From positions 54,850,108 through 54,914,107 of the forward strand of contig NC_031495.1 in the NCBI RefSeq assembly GCF_000237925.1: a stretch of DNA of 64,000 nt, written 5' to 3'. Within the stretch, counting starts at the first letter, position 1. Each line of letters begins with the position of its first letter. Below are positions 43,201 to 56,333 of this stretch, piece by piece. Below the pieces are notes generated by a model. That model ran no database searches and was not told the DNA's origin. It saw nothing but the letters and a program-made list of their open reading frames with translations. The position numbers and the translations under genes were made by a program. The DNA is from Schistosoma mansoni (taxonomy: Eukaryota > Platyhelminthes > Trematoda > Strigeidida > Schistosomatidae).

Positions 43201-46200
43201 AGTGTAAGTATCATCCATATGCAGTTCTTATTGAAGATTCTCATGCTGGGGATATGGTTTGCTCGATGTGTGGATTGGTTGTTGCTGATAGGTATGTTTT
43301 ATCACGGTAAAAATAGTTTCTCCATGCGTTTCGTGCAGAGTGATTGACGTTGGGTCTGAATGGCGCACATTTTCTAATGATGCCAACGCCAAAGATATGT
43401 GTCGAGTAGGAGCTACTGAAAACTTCTTGCTAGATGGGGGTGATCTCTCAACTATGATCAGTGGTCCATCACCTTCTGACTCGCGACAACTTGATGAGCA
43501 TGGGAAGCCAATGTACCGGAACCGTCGCAATATCTCTGCACCTGATAGGGTACTTTTGAGTGCGTTCAGAGAAATCAGTCAAATGGGTGAACATCTAAAT
43601 CTCCCCAAAAGCATATCTGTAAGTTTCATTCCTAGTTTCGCAAAAAGCCTGCATTGTTTTCTATGTATACTTGGAAACCAAATGAAACTGTTACGTAACA
43701 TAATTATTTTGTAGGTTAATACGAAGTCTTAGACATTTGTATTCAGGCCGTCTACACATACACGACTGTGATGATAACATCATTTTTGTATGCGAAAATT
43801 TCTGACACTGGTCTAGACATTGTTACTAGTAATTGTGAAATTTCCCTCAAAAACATCCACTTATCGATCAGCAAAATACACCGATCTCATTTCATGCAGT
43901 CGTATATCACAGGATTCCTCGTTGCTGTTGTCTGACATGTTCATTGGACTAAACGCGAAACTTTTAATCAAGGAAATGTAGTCGAATCCTACTATGTGGT
44001 TAAAATGTATTCTTATAACGTGCCATAAGACCCTAAAGTAGATCCAATCCATTTAATAGTTCATAAAAATGCAGTTCGTGGAGTTTTATTCGTTAGACAT
44101 GCACTTGGAAAAACACCTATGTACAGGATAAAAACTGCCTTGCTGGTGGAAAAAATATACATGTAACAAGTAAATTGTATATGCTCACGTCGTGTAGCAT
44201 AACCATCCTTCATGTTGTATTATTAATGTACAATGTGTCTGTAAATACTATTCGTGGCATCAGATAACTGTTTTCACTTGGATGAACTGACTCATCATAA
44301 ATACGTAGTACTTGAAACACAGAAAACCAGCTTAGCTTTACTTTTTAAAGCGAGTGAGTTAACAGACATGCCTATAAGTGTTGTCAGTGATTTTCTAACA
44401 ACTAAATGTTAACTTATGTCAGTTATCTGTCAGCATAAATTCCTTAGCGAAAAGATCAAAAAACACTACCCATCAAGTTGTTTGATCAGCATCTGGGTTT
44501 TTTTGTACAGTTAAAAAGAACTACTTATCTTGGAAGTTTCGTTACCCCCCATTTTGTTTGTGGCTGAATAAATCTCAGTACGGATTCTGAAAGCTTGATT
44601 GTCTTTTACATCACTTATGCGAAGGAGATATCCGCCTACCAACCTAAGGCCATGTATCATACAACAGTCCTTTTTACTTAATGACTAAAACGTGCCCTCT
44701 TAGATTAGAGTACGTTCGTGGGTTACTAGCATTTGACCACGGATGCCTTCAAAGTATTGCTCCCATGTAGTGGAACAACTAAGTAAACAACGCTGTAGTC
44801 AGATGTCGGGTGCTGAGTGAATATTGCTAGTTACTTGGTGATGTAAACATTCATCATCTTGGAAAGTCAAGACATATGATACACATTACAATTTATCACC
44901 TTCCATCTTGTTGTGCTTATGTGTTGGGACAATTTCTGATGGTAAAAAATTTCGTCAAATTTTATGGTGGTCATAACTTTCTGACAGGGTAAAAATTTTT
45001 GGCGATTAACTGCAGTTATTGTGGTGTTGTAAGTATTTAAATCACTATGAAAAAACAGACTGCTAAATCTTACTGATGACTAGGTAAGTTATCGTAATGT
45101 CATATTACCGTACCAGTCACTGTATGTTAATTATAGGATTGATCCTGACTATATCCCTCACTTCCCCTCTAATCCGGGTCTTCCTACTAACTGTCCGTAT
45201 GAATCAGTCAGGATCAGTATGCATGAAAAAAATTGGCATTCAAAAGTGCCCGTGCTTAATCTCAAGATTATATTTTCAAATGGGTGCTAAAAATGACTGA
45301 ATTGACAATTACCAGAGTTTATTTCCAACCACCACTCTAATGTTCAGTTTTTATAAACATCGATAAGTATTTCAGCAAAACCCAAGAAGCAGTGATCAAG
45401 CAACCCATTCTGAGTAACTCGAATACTGTAGTCGAAAATAATTTTATCAAAATGGTATGGATTCCTGATAATTCCATTTTATAAAAAGATAAGTCTCTTT
45501 GTTACTCATTAAAGAAAAATCAATCTTCGTTAACTACCTCTAGAAGTCCGCGATGTAGGCTGTGAATAGAAATCTCCTTCGAGAGGTTAGGTATGTATGC
45601 ATCAAATGAAAAGCGGATGAGCGTATTCCAGAAATTGCTGTGATCACTAATTTAAATCGAAATATTAGTTTTAGCTTGCAGTATTAAAAATAAGTATTGT
45701 AATAGGAAAATAGCTAATCAAACAGCGACAACTTCATGTTGAGAATGTTATGGTGCTTGGAATAGTAATTGAATTTCAACAACTTAGAGTTTTGCAAAAT
45801 CGATACTCAGATGTTAATGTAATTTCGTCTTAAGAACTCAGTTTTAAACAAGCTTTATCTAATTGTGTTGGAAGCAGTCAAAGTTTCTTTTTCCCTACAT
45901 ATCATCTTTTTGAAATATTACAGGACCATGCTAACTTGCTGTTCAAACAAGTCCATGAGACTAAAAATCTTCGAGGTCGCAGTAATGATGCTGTCTCAAC
46001 TGCTTGCCTCTACATGGCCTGCCGTCAAGAGGGTGTCCCTCGGACTTTCAAAGGTGACAGTGTAATAAGTTTTCAGCCGGATATTTATTTTATGGTATAA
46101 GACTTAATATCACTGAGTGTTAAACACACAACATGGAGATGTAGTGAAAGGATTTCACTCAGTGCATTTTTCTACTGGTTTTTTATGCTAAATACATATC

Positions 46201-49200
46201 TCACATGAATTGTGTGAAATATTACTACACATTGTATGTTAATAAGTAAATGAAAAGCATCAGCGTTGCTTTTAATGTTTATATGTTAAAGTCTATTTAA
46301 AGTTCCAAAAAGTTAACTAACACTTATAAAACTATAAGTTCAAATGTAAATCTCTTTTTGCATTACTAAATTATCAAGCATATCAACCATTTATATTTAT
46401 CTACGGATGTTTTCGGAGGCTGTTTGTTCTCATGCATGGGGATGTTTTCTTGTATGATCAATATAAACTATATGTTACTGAGTTAGAAACGCCCATATAT
46501 ATTTTTATTCTTAGTCTTTTTGATGAATATCAATGAACACAAATCATAGTTTAAAACTATTAATTGCCATCAATCATCACGAAATTATCAAAGTTGTTCG
46601 CAATGGCGCATGTACATTCACTGTTTTTTCCCTCGGATCCTAAGTTACCTAATCTTTTTTAAAAAAGATTTATTCTACGAATCCATTTATCGGATTATAT
46701 CTTCTGTACCTATTGTTTTCTGTTATCGCTAATGCTATTACTACTTATACTACTCTGCTATCGCTGTGCTGACGTGGTGTGGTAACTTGGACCCACCCAT
46801 GTATGTACTAGGTTCCTTGGTATGTAAGACTGACTGACTGATTATCATTTTTAAAAAATAAAATTGCAATGTATTTTGTAATATCTCACGACTTACTGTT
46901 AATTGCCTCGGATAATAAACAATTTCTTCAACCAAACATAAACGCACACAGTACGACAAATAAGTTAAATATCTATTATATACAAAGAAATCTGGTCATA
47001 ATAATGTTATGTAATTCAGGTCGGGAACACTTCTGTGTGATATGTTATTTGTGCATGTGTGTGATTAATGTAATGCTCGTACTGTGAATAAATCAGTTTT
47101 CTAATTTGAGAATAAGAGTTAAAATATACTTTTAATTTTCCAGATTTTAGTACCATTGAATTGTGCCGTTTTAGTTACATAAATTAAAGCATGATAATAG
47201 TTGATTCTTCTAAAAAGGAAGTAAATAAATGTGTATAGGATTACTCAACGGCAAGTAGCTTACTTTTATTAAAGCTTGTTTCGTACTAGAACTATCTTTA
47301 GAAATACAAACAAGCAGATGAAAAAATATACAACACAATAAATATTTATTTACGAAGTACCAAATTTGGCATACTCTTGCTCATTATACCACAAAGAGAT
47401 ACAGGAGGCAGATTTTTCACCAGACATTTTTAAGGAATTGGGAAGTCCCAGCACTACTAATCTTCATTTGATACTCCACTTCACAATTATTCACTATCAT
47501 ATGTATTCGACCATAGTTGTCTTTAAAGAATTTCTGAGATCTTTTTGGGACACTGCATCAGTAGTACCCAGGTTCAGCCATGTGTAATCGGGCCCAATGA
47601 CGATAATTTAATTAGTGTCATCTTGAAACACCGAGCTCGTTGGCTTGGTCATTTCTTACGAATACCCAGTGATCATACAACTCACTTGCTTGAGGCGTTA
47701 TAATATATAACTTAAGATCAAAATCAACCGAAGTCCTTTTGTAGTTATTCACTAAATTCTCAACAAAATTTAGGTGATCTTCCTTAACTGAAGAATGTCT
47801 TTATTGTTTGCATTTTTAACTAGACTCTATCTCTTATTAACTACTTTCTATTTACTTCGTTTATTCCACTGCCTTTATCTTCTTCCTTCACAATATTACC
47901 ACTTCCTTTGTGCGGTGCTTTCCCTTTGGTGACCTATTGTATTAGAACCCGTATACTGTAACTAAATAAATTGATTTTTAATGCACCTGTTATGTAAATA
48001 CTAGTAAACGGACATCAGTATTATCCTACTAAGACAAGTATTAAGTCATGTACTTTAGTTTTGGAAGTAGAAGTCGGAATAGAGCAGTTAATTAAAAAAA
48101 AATTAGACGAATTAGTTGGGCCTACGTGATGTTTAAATATTAGAGACTAATTATTTCAGCTTCCCATTTCTAATCAATCATTATCTTGATTTTGAAATCG
48201 TAGTTTTATTGATGTATGAATTCAAACTTTTATTTTTTATTGTTTTATCAATATGTCTTGGTACTTATAATTTAAATACGAGGAACCATTACAGTTCCGA
48301 GGAAGTAAGAACACTAAGACTGATATAAGTAAAGATTTATTCATCCCAAAACGTGACGACAATTCTAATTAAAAATGCACTCATTTATATATCGATTTAT
48401 ACGCATATTTAATCATTACTTAGTAAAAAATTAGGTATATGAAATTATAACAAAATCGGACATTTCATGTCATGCTGAACCTAGTTCATATTAATTTCAT
48501 ACAAGAATATCGTGTCTTGAATAAACATCAAACTGAAGTAAATCATTGTTATAATAAATAAAATAGCACACTAAAAAATGAAACGAATATTATACTGAAT
48601 AATTGTATAGAATTAGAAATGAAAGTAATATTAAACAAGAATTACGATGATTTAGCAATGTAATTTTGCATTTTCATCCCGTCATATTAATTATTATGAC
48701 TCGTTTATTAATAAAAATGATTCACATTTTCTGTTCTTTTAGAAGTATGCGCTGTGTCACGAGTTTCAAAGAAGGAAATAGGAAAAGTTTTTAAAAAGAT
48801 TCTAAAAATACTTGAAACAAATGTACAATCAGTTACAGTTGAAGACTTCATGTCTAGATTCTGTGGTAATCTCAATTTGAATATTGCTGTTCAAAGAGTT
48901 GCAAATGTGGTTGCTAGAAGAGCTCTCAACTTAAATTTAGTTGCTGGTCGTAGCCCAGTTTCGGTGGCAGCCGCAGCCATTTACATGGCAGCTTATGCAT
49001 TAGGTTATCGTAAAGAAAAACGAGGTAATTACCACTGTTTTCTTCACTTACTGTTAGTACAGTTTTTTCAGAATTATCATACTTATTTGTGAAAAATTTT
49101 ATTTGAAATAATTTCAGCGATTGAAATTTAAACAATTTCAACATTTCGTTTAGCAAACTTGTCTGAACTTCTTCAAGAGGTATTCAACTATCCAATCCTT

Positions 49201-51191
49201 AGTAAATGGTTATCAACAAGTATTTGGACCATATGTCTATCCAATCTGTCTGTTTCATATACATAGTTATTCTGATAGAAATTAGTTTGCATATTTTATC
49301 ATTACAATTAAATATTTGATGATTCTCATTTTACATACATATTGACGTTTCGAAAATATTTTCAATTTTCACTTTTGTTCTTCTCATAAACAAAATGAAA
49401 ATTAACACTTAATATCAACTATTAATAACATGAACTTACACATATACAGATATATACATAAAACCACTCATTTGTGAACTTTTCACATGATTCACATCTT
49501 ACTGATTCATGTTTATCCTACTTACTAAAGTCAACATCTGAACATGATTGGATAAGCATTTAACGTAGATTTGACTTGATTGTTGAATATTAAATATTCT
49601 TTGATAATTTTAATCTTGACTATTACGTTGAAGAAGTTCAGACAAGTTTACTGGGCGGAACCTCGGATTTATTTAAATTTCAATCTCAAAGATTATTTCA
49701 AACAATTTTCAAAAATAATGTCTTATATACTTGGAGCCCGATTCCTGTCAAACTATTCGTTCAAATATTGACGAATATTAGTATATTAAGCTAATATTTC
49801 TAGATTTTAAAAAGAAGTTAAAATGTTTATGTATTTATACAGAGTTGAATTAACACATTTTATTTTCGCTAACAAAACAAAGAATATGTGATTGTTTTCA
49901 TTGTCTACTCTCATGTTCTGTAAAATAATCCGAGTGATAGAAACCGATATGCTACAGAATTACGTCTTGGTAAAAATATTACAGGTATATATAATCAATA
50001 CATCCTTAAATCATTAATTCGATAACTGTTTCGGTTTACGATTAATCGTTTTGTCGTGAACATAGTTCAATTTTCGCCAGCAGCGTTCACGAAAATTATA
50101 TGTTCATAGATTTACATCAGAAGAAATACGAACTGACTGGTAGGCTATAAATGCAATCAGTAGTAAGTGTTACTCATTTAAGTGAAGATAGCAAACATAA
50201 TTATTGGGTTGAAATAGTAGCCCCCAAATGCCCTGGTATGATGGAGATTCAGCTCTCTCTCTCTCACATGGCCACGTGCATACAATTACTGACAGGGAAG
50301 TCCTACTCACTGCCTTCTCGTGGTGCGGGTGTTGAGAGGGCGAAATTCCAGCGCTTTAACTGAGTTAGTGGGCACATAGGGGAGTTGGAAAACCCTGATT
50401 CCAAACCAATGGTGCACATGGACTCCAAGATCCTGAAGGAACAAATGGTGTATGAACCAATTACTGGTCACCGGCTACCGTGGGACTGCATCTCCTAACG
50501 TTGCTCCACTGTCTTATGGATCAGACCATTAGGTCGAAGGCTCCGGGTGTGGCTCCCTAAGAAAATCACCTGCTTCGGTCTGGGCACCCGGGCAGTATCA
50601 CAGCCCACGTACAAATCAAGTGACTTGTGTGGCGCATATGTATTTGGTGCCCCTTTATACCAATATTTGTGTCCAAATCAATAAATAAAAGGGTTTTGAT
50701 TGCCAATCAAGGTCTATAAAATAAGATGTCTTGTACTAAATACATATATGGTAGTTCTCATTTGTAAACGAATAAATGTTCATTAAAATCTGGTGCTTGG
50801 AATCCAACTGTCATTTAACTTAGCATTGTAACGAGTAATCGTTCAGCACATCTTTTTTATATTTGAAAAAAAGCGATTACCAGTTACAATAGCTTAGGCT
50901 TGGCAAAAGTAGACAAAATGACACAAATATTGACCACTTTATGTTATCGACGATACTCTCAGGTTGCAGCATAGATAAGAATTCTCAAAACATGTACCCG
51001 AACGTTATATTAAATTCAATTATTATCTGTTAGTAAACAATGTGATAATTTTCTTTGTAGAAATCGGTGATGTGGCGGGATGTGCTGAGGCTACTATCAC
51101 ATGTACTTATCGTGCAATGCACTCAAGAGCCAGTGAACTATTTCCTGAAGATGTCAGACTTGCCATAAGACCAGATGAATTACCACTATGA
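43201..51191 (+). CDS. GTF2B: General transcription factor TFIIB, nearly complete
   Basis: Exons 43201-43291, 43339-43618, 45924-46053, 48743-49024 and 51061-51191 join in phase and end with TGA at 51189-51191. The first visible exon holds the zinc ribbon, with ligands C-x2-H-x15-C-x2-C at the same spacing as human TFIIB. Next come the B-reader/linker region ([14 protein letters not shown], then GDLSTMISG) and two cyclin folds: repeat 1 around [20 protein letters not shown] and [17 protein letters not shown], repeat 2 around [19 protein letters not shown] and [20 protein letters not shown] bridges TBP-promoter DNA and RNA polymerase II in the nucleus. The visible part is about 304 residues; the human protein has 316, so only some 12 N-terminal residues are missing. 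That short first exon was not found upstream of 43201. The first intron is 47 bp; the others are 2.0-2.7 kb and carry RTE fragments and a GC-richer repeat. The segment before EIGDVAG is about three residues shorter than in human. Confidence 0.95.
44505..44930 (+). mobile_element. RTE family B fragment in TFIIB intron 2
   Basis: Degenerate coding similarity to the RT C-terminal half is seen on the plus strand: [11 protein letters not shown], then [27 protein letters not shown] and [12 protein letters not shown]. These match FTYLGSLVSP, ETWPLRVEDTRKL and FDHRCLR of the other copies. Many changes; an old fragment. Confidence 0.65.
46715..46842 (+). mobile_element. RTE 3' UTR fragment with (GACT)n tail in TFIIB intron 3
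   Basis: The sequence around GTGTGGTAACTTGGACC and CTAGGTTCC is the reverse complement of the 3' UTR found at 13370, 30620 and 63320. It ends in GACTGACTGACTG, the tetranucleotide tail of this family. It is almost fully 5'-truncated. Confidence 0.75.
47540..47700 (+). mobile_element. RTE family C fragment in TFIIB intron 3
   Basis: The plus strand reads [20 protein letters not shown] followed by HFLRIPSDH, which matches the GRRDDNSIGVTILKHRFW region of the copy at 63440-64000. Only about 50 residues remain. Confidence 0.7.
50205..50700 (+). repeat. GC-richer interspersed repeat in TFIIB intron 4
   Basis: A sharply GC-richer block inside an AT-rich intron, with a CTCTCTCTCTCTC run near 50255 and a tail containing GGTGCCCCTTTATACCAATA and AATAAATAAAA. 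The tail recurs in reverse orientation at 55730-55785, showing that this is a dispersed repeat. No protein could be read from it. The family was not identified. Confidence 0.55.
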
Positions 51192-54100
51192 TTTCACTTA
51201 TTTTTCTTGTTTAAAGAAAATTTATTTCCTTTCAAAGTTGATCAGTTTTTGTACAAAGTTATGATACTGTAAATGCAAAATACCAAAGTTAGTCATTGGT
51301 TATTTGAGACTTGGAATATTGTGTGTAACAGATGGTATGTTTATCATAAATACTGTTTTGACTGAGAAAGGTTCCTATACCAGGTTCGGAAGTTGTGTTA
51401 CTGGGGTTTGTATCAGTCATTATGATCTGTATCCTGCGAGAAAGATGTTAGCTTTTCTAATAAGGATGCATGCTATTCGGGTGATTATGCTAAACAGTTG
51501 CTCTGAGTTTAACAGAGATTATATCGACTTGGTCAGTTTGTTACCACTTTAACTCCAACAGTATTCCACAGTAAAACAACATGATACAATTCTGGTCGTT
51601 ATTGTTTTATATTTTCCTGGTAATATATAAGTTCAAATGTGATTGTCACACAACAAACCTGAGATCGAATCCGGTAGGTCACACGCAATAAAACGTCACC
51701 CATACTGTTAAGTCCGATTGAAATTAACTTCACTACATAGGATATCTTTTGGTTTTCTAGTGATGGATAAATTGACACCCATCTACTTAAGGAAGTGCAT
51801 TATACTGAAGTTGTTCAGAGGCTTGAAGACAAGTAAAATATAACCTAACAAGTAAGATATTTCTGTAGTGGTATCGATTGTTATATGTGAACCAGGGAAT
51901 TCCTAGGTCTAACCAGTACATACTCCAATAATCACGACTAGAGCAGAACAATGTGCACACTTGGATGTATTGCATTAGATTTTGAATAGCGCGGCTGGAT
52001 GTTTACGAAACAAATGTCTTATAAGAACACTAAAATAAACCAACCAGGAATATATTAACCTGGCTGAATCAAAAAGTCAGTGATTGTATGATCTACCAAA
52101 AATTCAAAATGAATGATGTTAGTCTAGCGAATAAAATGAGCTATCGTTTGCGAACAATTCCACCTAGAAACTGTAACAACTAAATCACTTCTTAGCCAAA
52201 CGGACAGTATCCTTATGAAATGGTTCTTGCTGATGTAAGTCATCATCGACAACATGGTCTGTTACATGAAACCTATTCCTAACTAATAAGAGTTGACAAA
52301 GCGATACATCCTACTGTCTAAAACTATATACTTTGACACAACTCGCTGGATGAAACATCAGTCTCCAACATGTCCACGATGGTCCGTAAATTTAGTAAGT
52401 TGATATTTTTGTACATACTGATCGCGAAACTGAACGTGAACAAGTTTCGCCCCTCAATTTATTATGAGAAAAACATGACGTGAACAAAGAATATTTTCTT
52501 TTTCAACACCACGACATGCCTAAGCTCTTCGAAAATTATCAAGAGAATTGTTCGTAATGAACCATTATAAGTTTGAAAAGAACACAGCTTATACGAGAAA
52601 TAAGACAAATGTATCTTTGAATGACAAAACGTTGCGATATGGACAAAGAATGAGAATGTAGCAGTTCTTGCTGAATGTGAAAATCGCAGCATAATAGTTA
52701 GTGAAAGATAAACAACAACATAGCAATCGCTATCTAGACTTTTCAAAGGATGATAATAATTTGGTTATTTCTTAAATAAGAAGAGAGTAAAAAGCAAACT
52801 GAATCAAACAGTACAATAATTAACTTAAGGAGAACATGAGCACATACACTAAACAAGTAGAAATCCGAAAAGTTCATACTTCTAAAATCCAGTCTTGTTT
52901 TATTATGTGATTTGTATTTCTATCAAACTTATCAATAAGAAGTATTTTTTAAACTTTCTTTTTATAAAACAATTGGAAAATGAAGAAGAAATCGAGGAAA
53001 GAGAAAAAAAACTTAAATATATATATTTCTTTTATTGATTACATTTTAAAACATCTTGTCTGTTCAACTGATCAAAACTGCATCTCAACATACTTGCACA
53101 CATGCTATGCCCATAGAATGCTGTGCAACACACACAAGGATGATTCGTTGAATATCGAACAATCCATAATTTCTCCCATTTCAAATTGTCCCATTTTTTG
53201 AAACAGATGATCCATGATTAATAAGTCTTTCTAACAGGATACGCTCATTAATTGGCACATCGTTTTTGACTGTCAAGAAAACAGAGTGAATAAAGACAAA
53301 TATTTAACAACAAATTTGTATGTATGATCGTTAATTTTTACGTGGATCACTGAACTAATGTTTACTAGCAATCTTATATAAGAGATGGAGAGTTAATTTT
53401 GAGCAGAATAAAATGAGCTCAAAAAATTTTGTTCTTGCTCTTGTTAATTTAAAATAATGCTAGAGTAAACTAAACATTGTCTTATTTAACCGTTTTAGGG
53501 ACACATCTCTGCATCTGGAGTCACATTTACAACCACGTTCGATTAACAAACACATCAACAGATGATAATATCCCAAAAGCTATAAACCTTTTCTTTCAAG
53601 TTAGCCATAAAACAGTTTTCAAAATACCTTAATTTTCAGAAACTTGAAACACTAACGTACTTATTGGTTTAGGATGCCTCAAATTATCTGTTCATTACTC
53701 TTACTAATACATAGTTATTTTAATTAACAAGAACATCTCGGTAACATTGCGGAATCATATTTCACCCATAATTTGCTATATTCTTCAAATCAGCCAATCA
53801 TAACGTACAATACGATAGAGATTTTTCATGGCCCAACTTGACATCAAAGCCCAACACTAAGATGAAACTAAGAAGATGGATAGCAAAGAAGTCGAAATAA
53901 TATAATTATCTCTTTTGCCCAGCCTCAACATCAAGTACGACAATGTCATTTGCATATTCTAAATGATATGTCCCAAGGCCATATCTGTTACTATGGAAAC
54001 ACGGTTTATTGTGTCACTATTCCGACCTTCAATTCCGCTCTCGTATCTGGACGTTGGGGTATATTGCACTTTGTGTTGCCAAGCAGTGGAAGCAACAGTA

Positions 54101-54731
54101 GGTAGTATGCAACAATAAAATATCTCATTAAAATCATCAACAGCTAGTAGGTCCAGTTACCTTTTATACAAGCTTAGTAATACTGTTTACAAAGAGCGTG
54201 TGAAATCCTGCGGTTCATTGTTTACTGAGAATGCGACAGTAGACAAGCTAATTAACTAATTTCCTAACCATAATATATATATATAGTTATTTGTGTATAC
54301 TACTTAATATAATTGCTAGTAGTTCAATTCACTTTTAAGTGAATACGGTGCTTTCATATTCCTACCACTGGATGAAATACGAGCGAGAAATCCCTATTTC
54401 TCAAAATAAAATGGGAGCCATCTAATCTTTCATGAGCGATGAGTTCAGAAATCCAGATAGATAACGACGAAAACTGGTTCACCAACCAACAAATATCTAT
54501 CGGTAACCAAATTACATAGACAAACAAACTACTTGATTCATTTAAAACAAATTTCAACAGTTGAAATTATGTTAACAAGTATTAAATCACTACAATAAAA
54601 ATGTAACAATATTCCCGCAATAGTCTTAGAGTAACAATTCAAAGATAAAAGACTATCGTTATAAAATGGTGAGTATATTTATTTTCTCACGCAGAATGCA
54701 ACGATGACATAGTGGTGGAAATTTAAGTTAC
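51192..54731. other. Convergent interval between TFIIB and UPF2
   Basis: It must contain both 3' UTRs and the last UPF2 coding exon, none of which could be fixed. Apart from the RT scrap near 54.0 kb nothing was recognised. Confidence 0.4.
53925..54060 (-). mobile_element. Tiny RTE RT fragment
   Basis: The minus strand reads GTYHLEYANDIVVLDVEAGQ, resembling the RT active-site region (LEYADDIVLL) of the RTE families here with the second Asp-preceding position changed. Similarity outside this window is weak. Confidence 0.4.
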
Positions 54732-56283
54732 CTGTGTGTTCCAAAAACTACATCAGCATCTGGTGCACCTTTTGGATGATTATACTTTACCCAGCGATCA
54801 CGATTCACATTGATGGGGAATTGATGAGCCAAAACGGCATCTGGACCGCCGTAATGACCTAGTAATAAAAAAGTCAAATATTGTAAACTTTTATCAATAA
54901 TACAACAGAACTCAAACTGTTATACAAGGGAATATGTTACAAAACGACTGTAACAATAAATGCATGGAATCTAGATTTGGATTTAAAAAAGAGCCATCTA
55001 AGCTACTACTGACTAACCCCATTCCATTTCTTCTTCTTTCTGAGCTTCATGCATTTCAAGCACCAGTTGTTTCATGCGAGCCCTTTCTTCTCTCTCGGCA
55101 GCTGCAGCTTGAATATAACGCGCTGCAAATTGAACTGAGTTAGGGACTGCCAATGGAATTAGATGAGGTTTATTTCCACGACGCGAAACTAGTGTAAAGG
55201 GAACAGTATTCTGAAATAGTAAAAGAAAAACAGTTATGAGATTGACAAAAGCTTTAACAAGTGTAATGTTCAGCAGCAAAATCACATGTGAGGATGACGT
55301 GATAGGCTTAGAGAAACAAATCAAAGTACAACAGATTTGATAATAAACTTTGTGCCATAATACTGATTACATTAACGCACCAGAATAAGTATGGGTTATT
55401 CTAGCATCATTAATGTCAACTAGAAATTAATCCATTTACGGGAAACGTTCCATATTATAGGACTACAGAATTTCAAAACATGGATATTTCAATGTTAGCG
55501 TTTAAACATGTACACGAGAACTGGAACCGATGACAACTTATATATTAGGTATAAGACAGTCTTATTTGTTGAATAACTTACTAAAAGTGCCCAGAATACC
55601 AACTGGGTTAACGGTGCTGTTTCATCAGTAACATGCCGAGTAAAAGAACTAACACGGCACTTACACAAAATTACAGTGCCCAAATGAATAGGATAATAAG
55701 TAGTAGACGAAAGAACTCGTTAAAAATTTATTTATTTAAACACATAAATATTGGTACAAAGGGGCACCAGACGAAAGAGGCATAAATAACGAAAACATTT
55801 TACTGCGAACATTTCCTGTTTGAAATTAAGAGCTTGCAAACATAGCAAAACGAGACATCAATTCTGAAATACATACAAACACTCATGTATCTTCTTAGCA
55901 TGACACTATTTCAAGTCAAGTGAGAATGGGATTTCAGCATTAAGATTTGAATGGATTTCTCCTTAACAATGTAGTTTTTGATTTACAGCAGTTCTATAAA
56001 TGGGGACAGTAAATTTGAATGCTTATCAGGGTGGCAAATGTGCGTATACGTTTACAAGCCAGTAAATTAAGTTTGTGATCGGTTGATCAGTTTTCTCGTC
56101 CGAATATTAGCACCCGTCTATCATTAGCCGGCAATATTTCACCCTTCGTTTTGTTTCCAACTTAATGAGAATTAATTTAAAGTGTGCTACATCCGAACGA
56201 GGGATAAGTGAATGGTAATTGCTAGGAATTATTTACGGACAATTATTACATATATTCTTGTTGGATAATTATTAAGTAACTAG

Positions 56284-56333
<50 letters not shown>

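Noticed and set aside
51655-51700. GATCGAATCC as the B box of a tRNA-like SINE
   Set aside because: No A box at a suitable distance on either strand.
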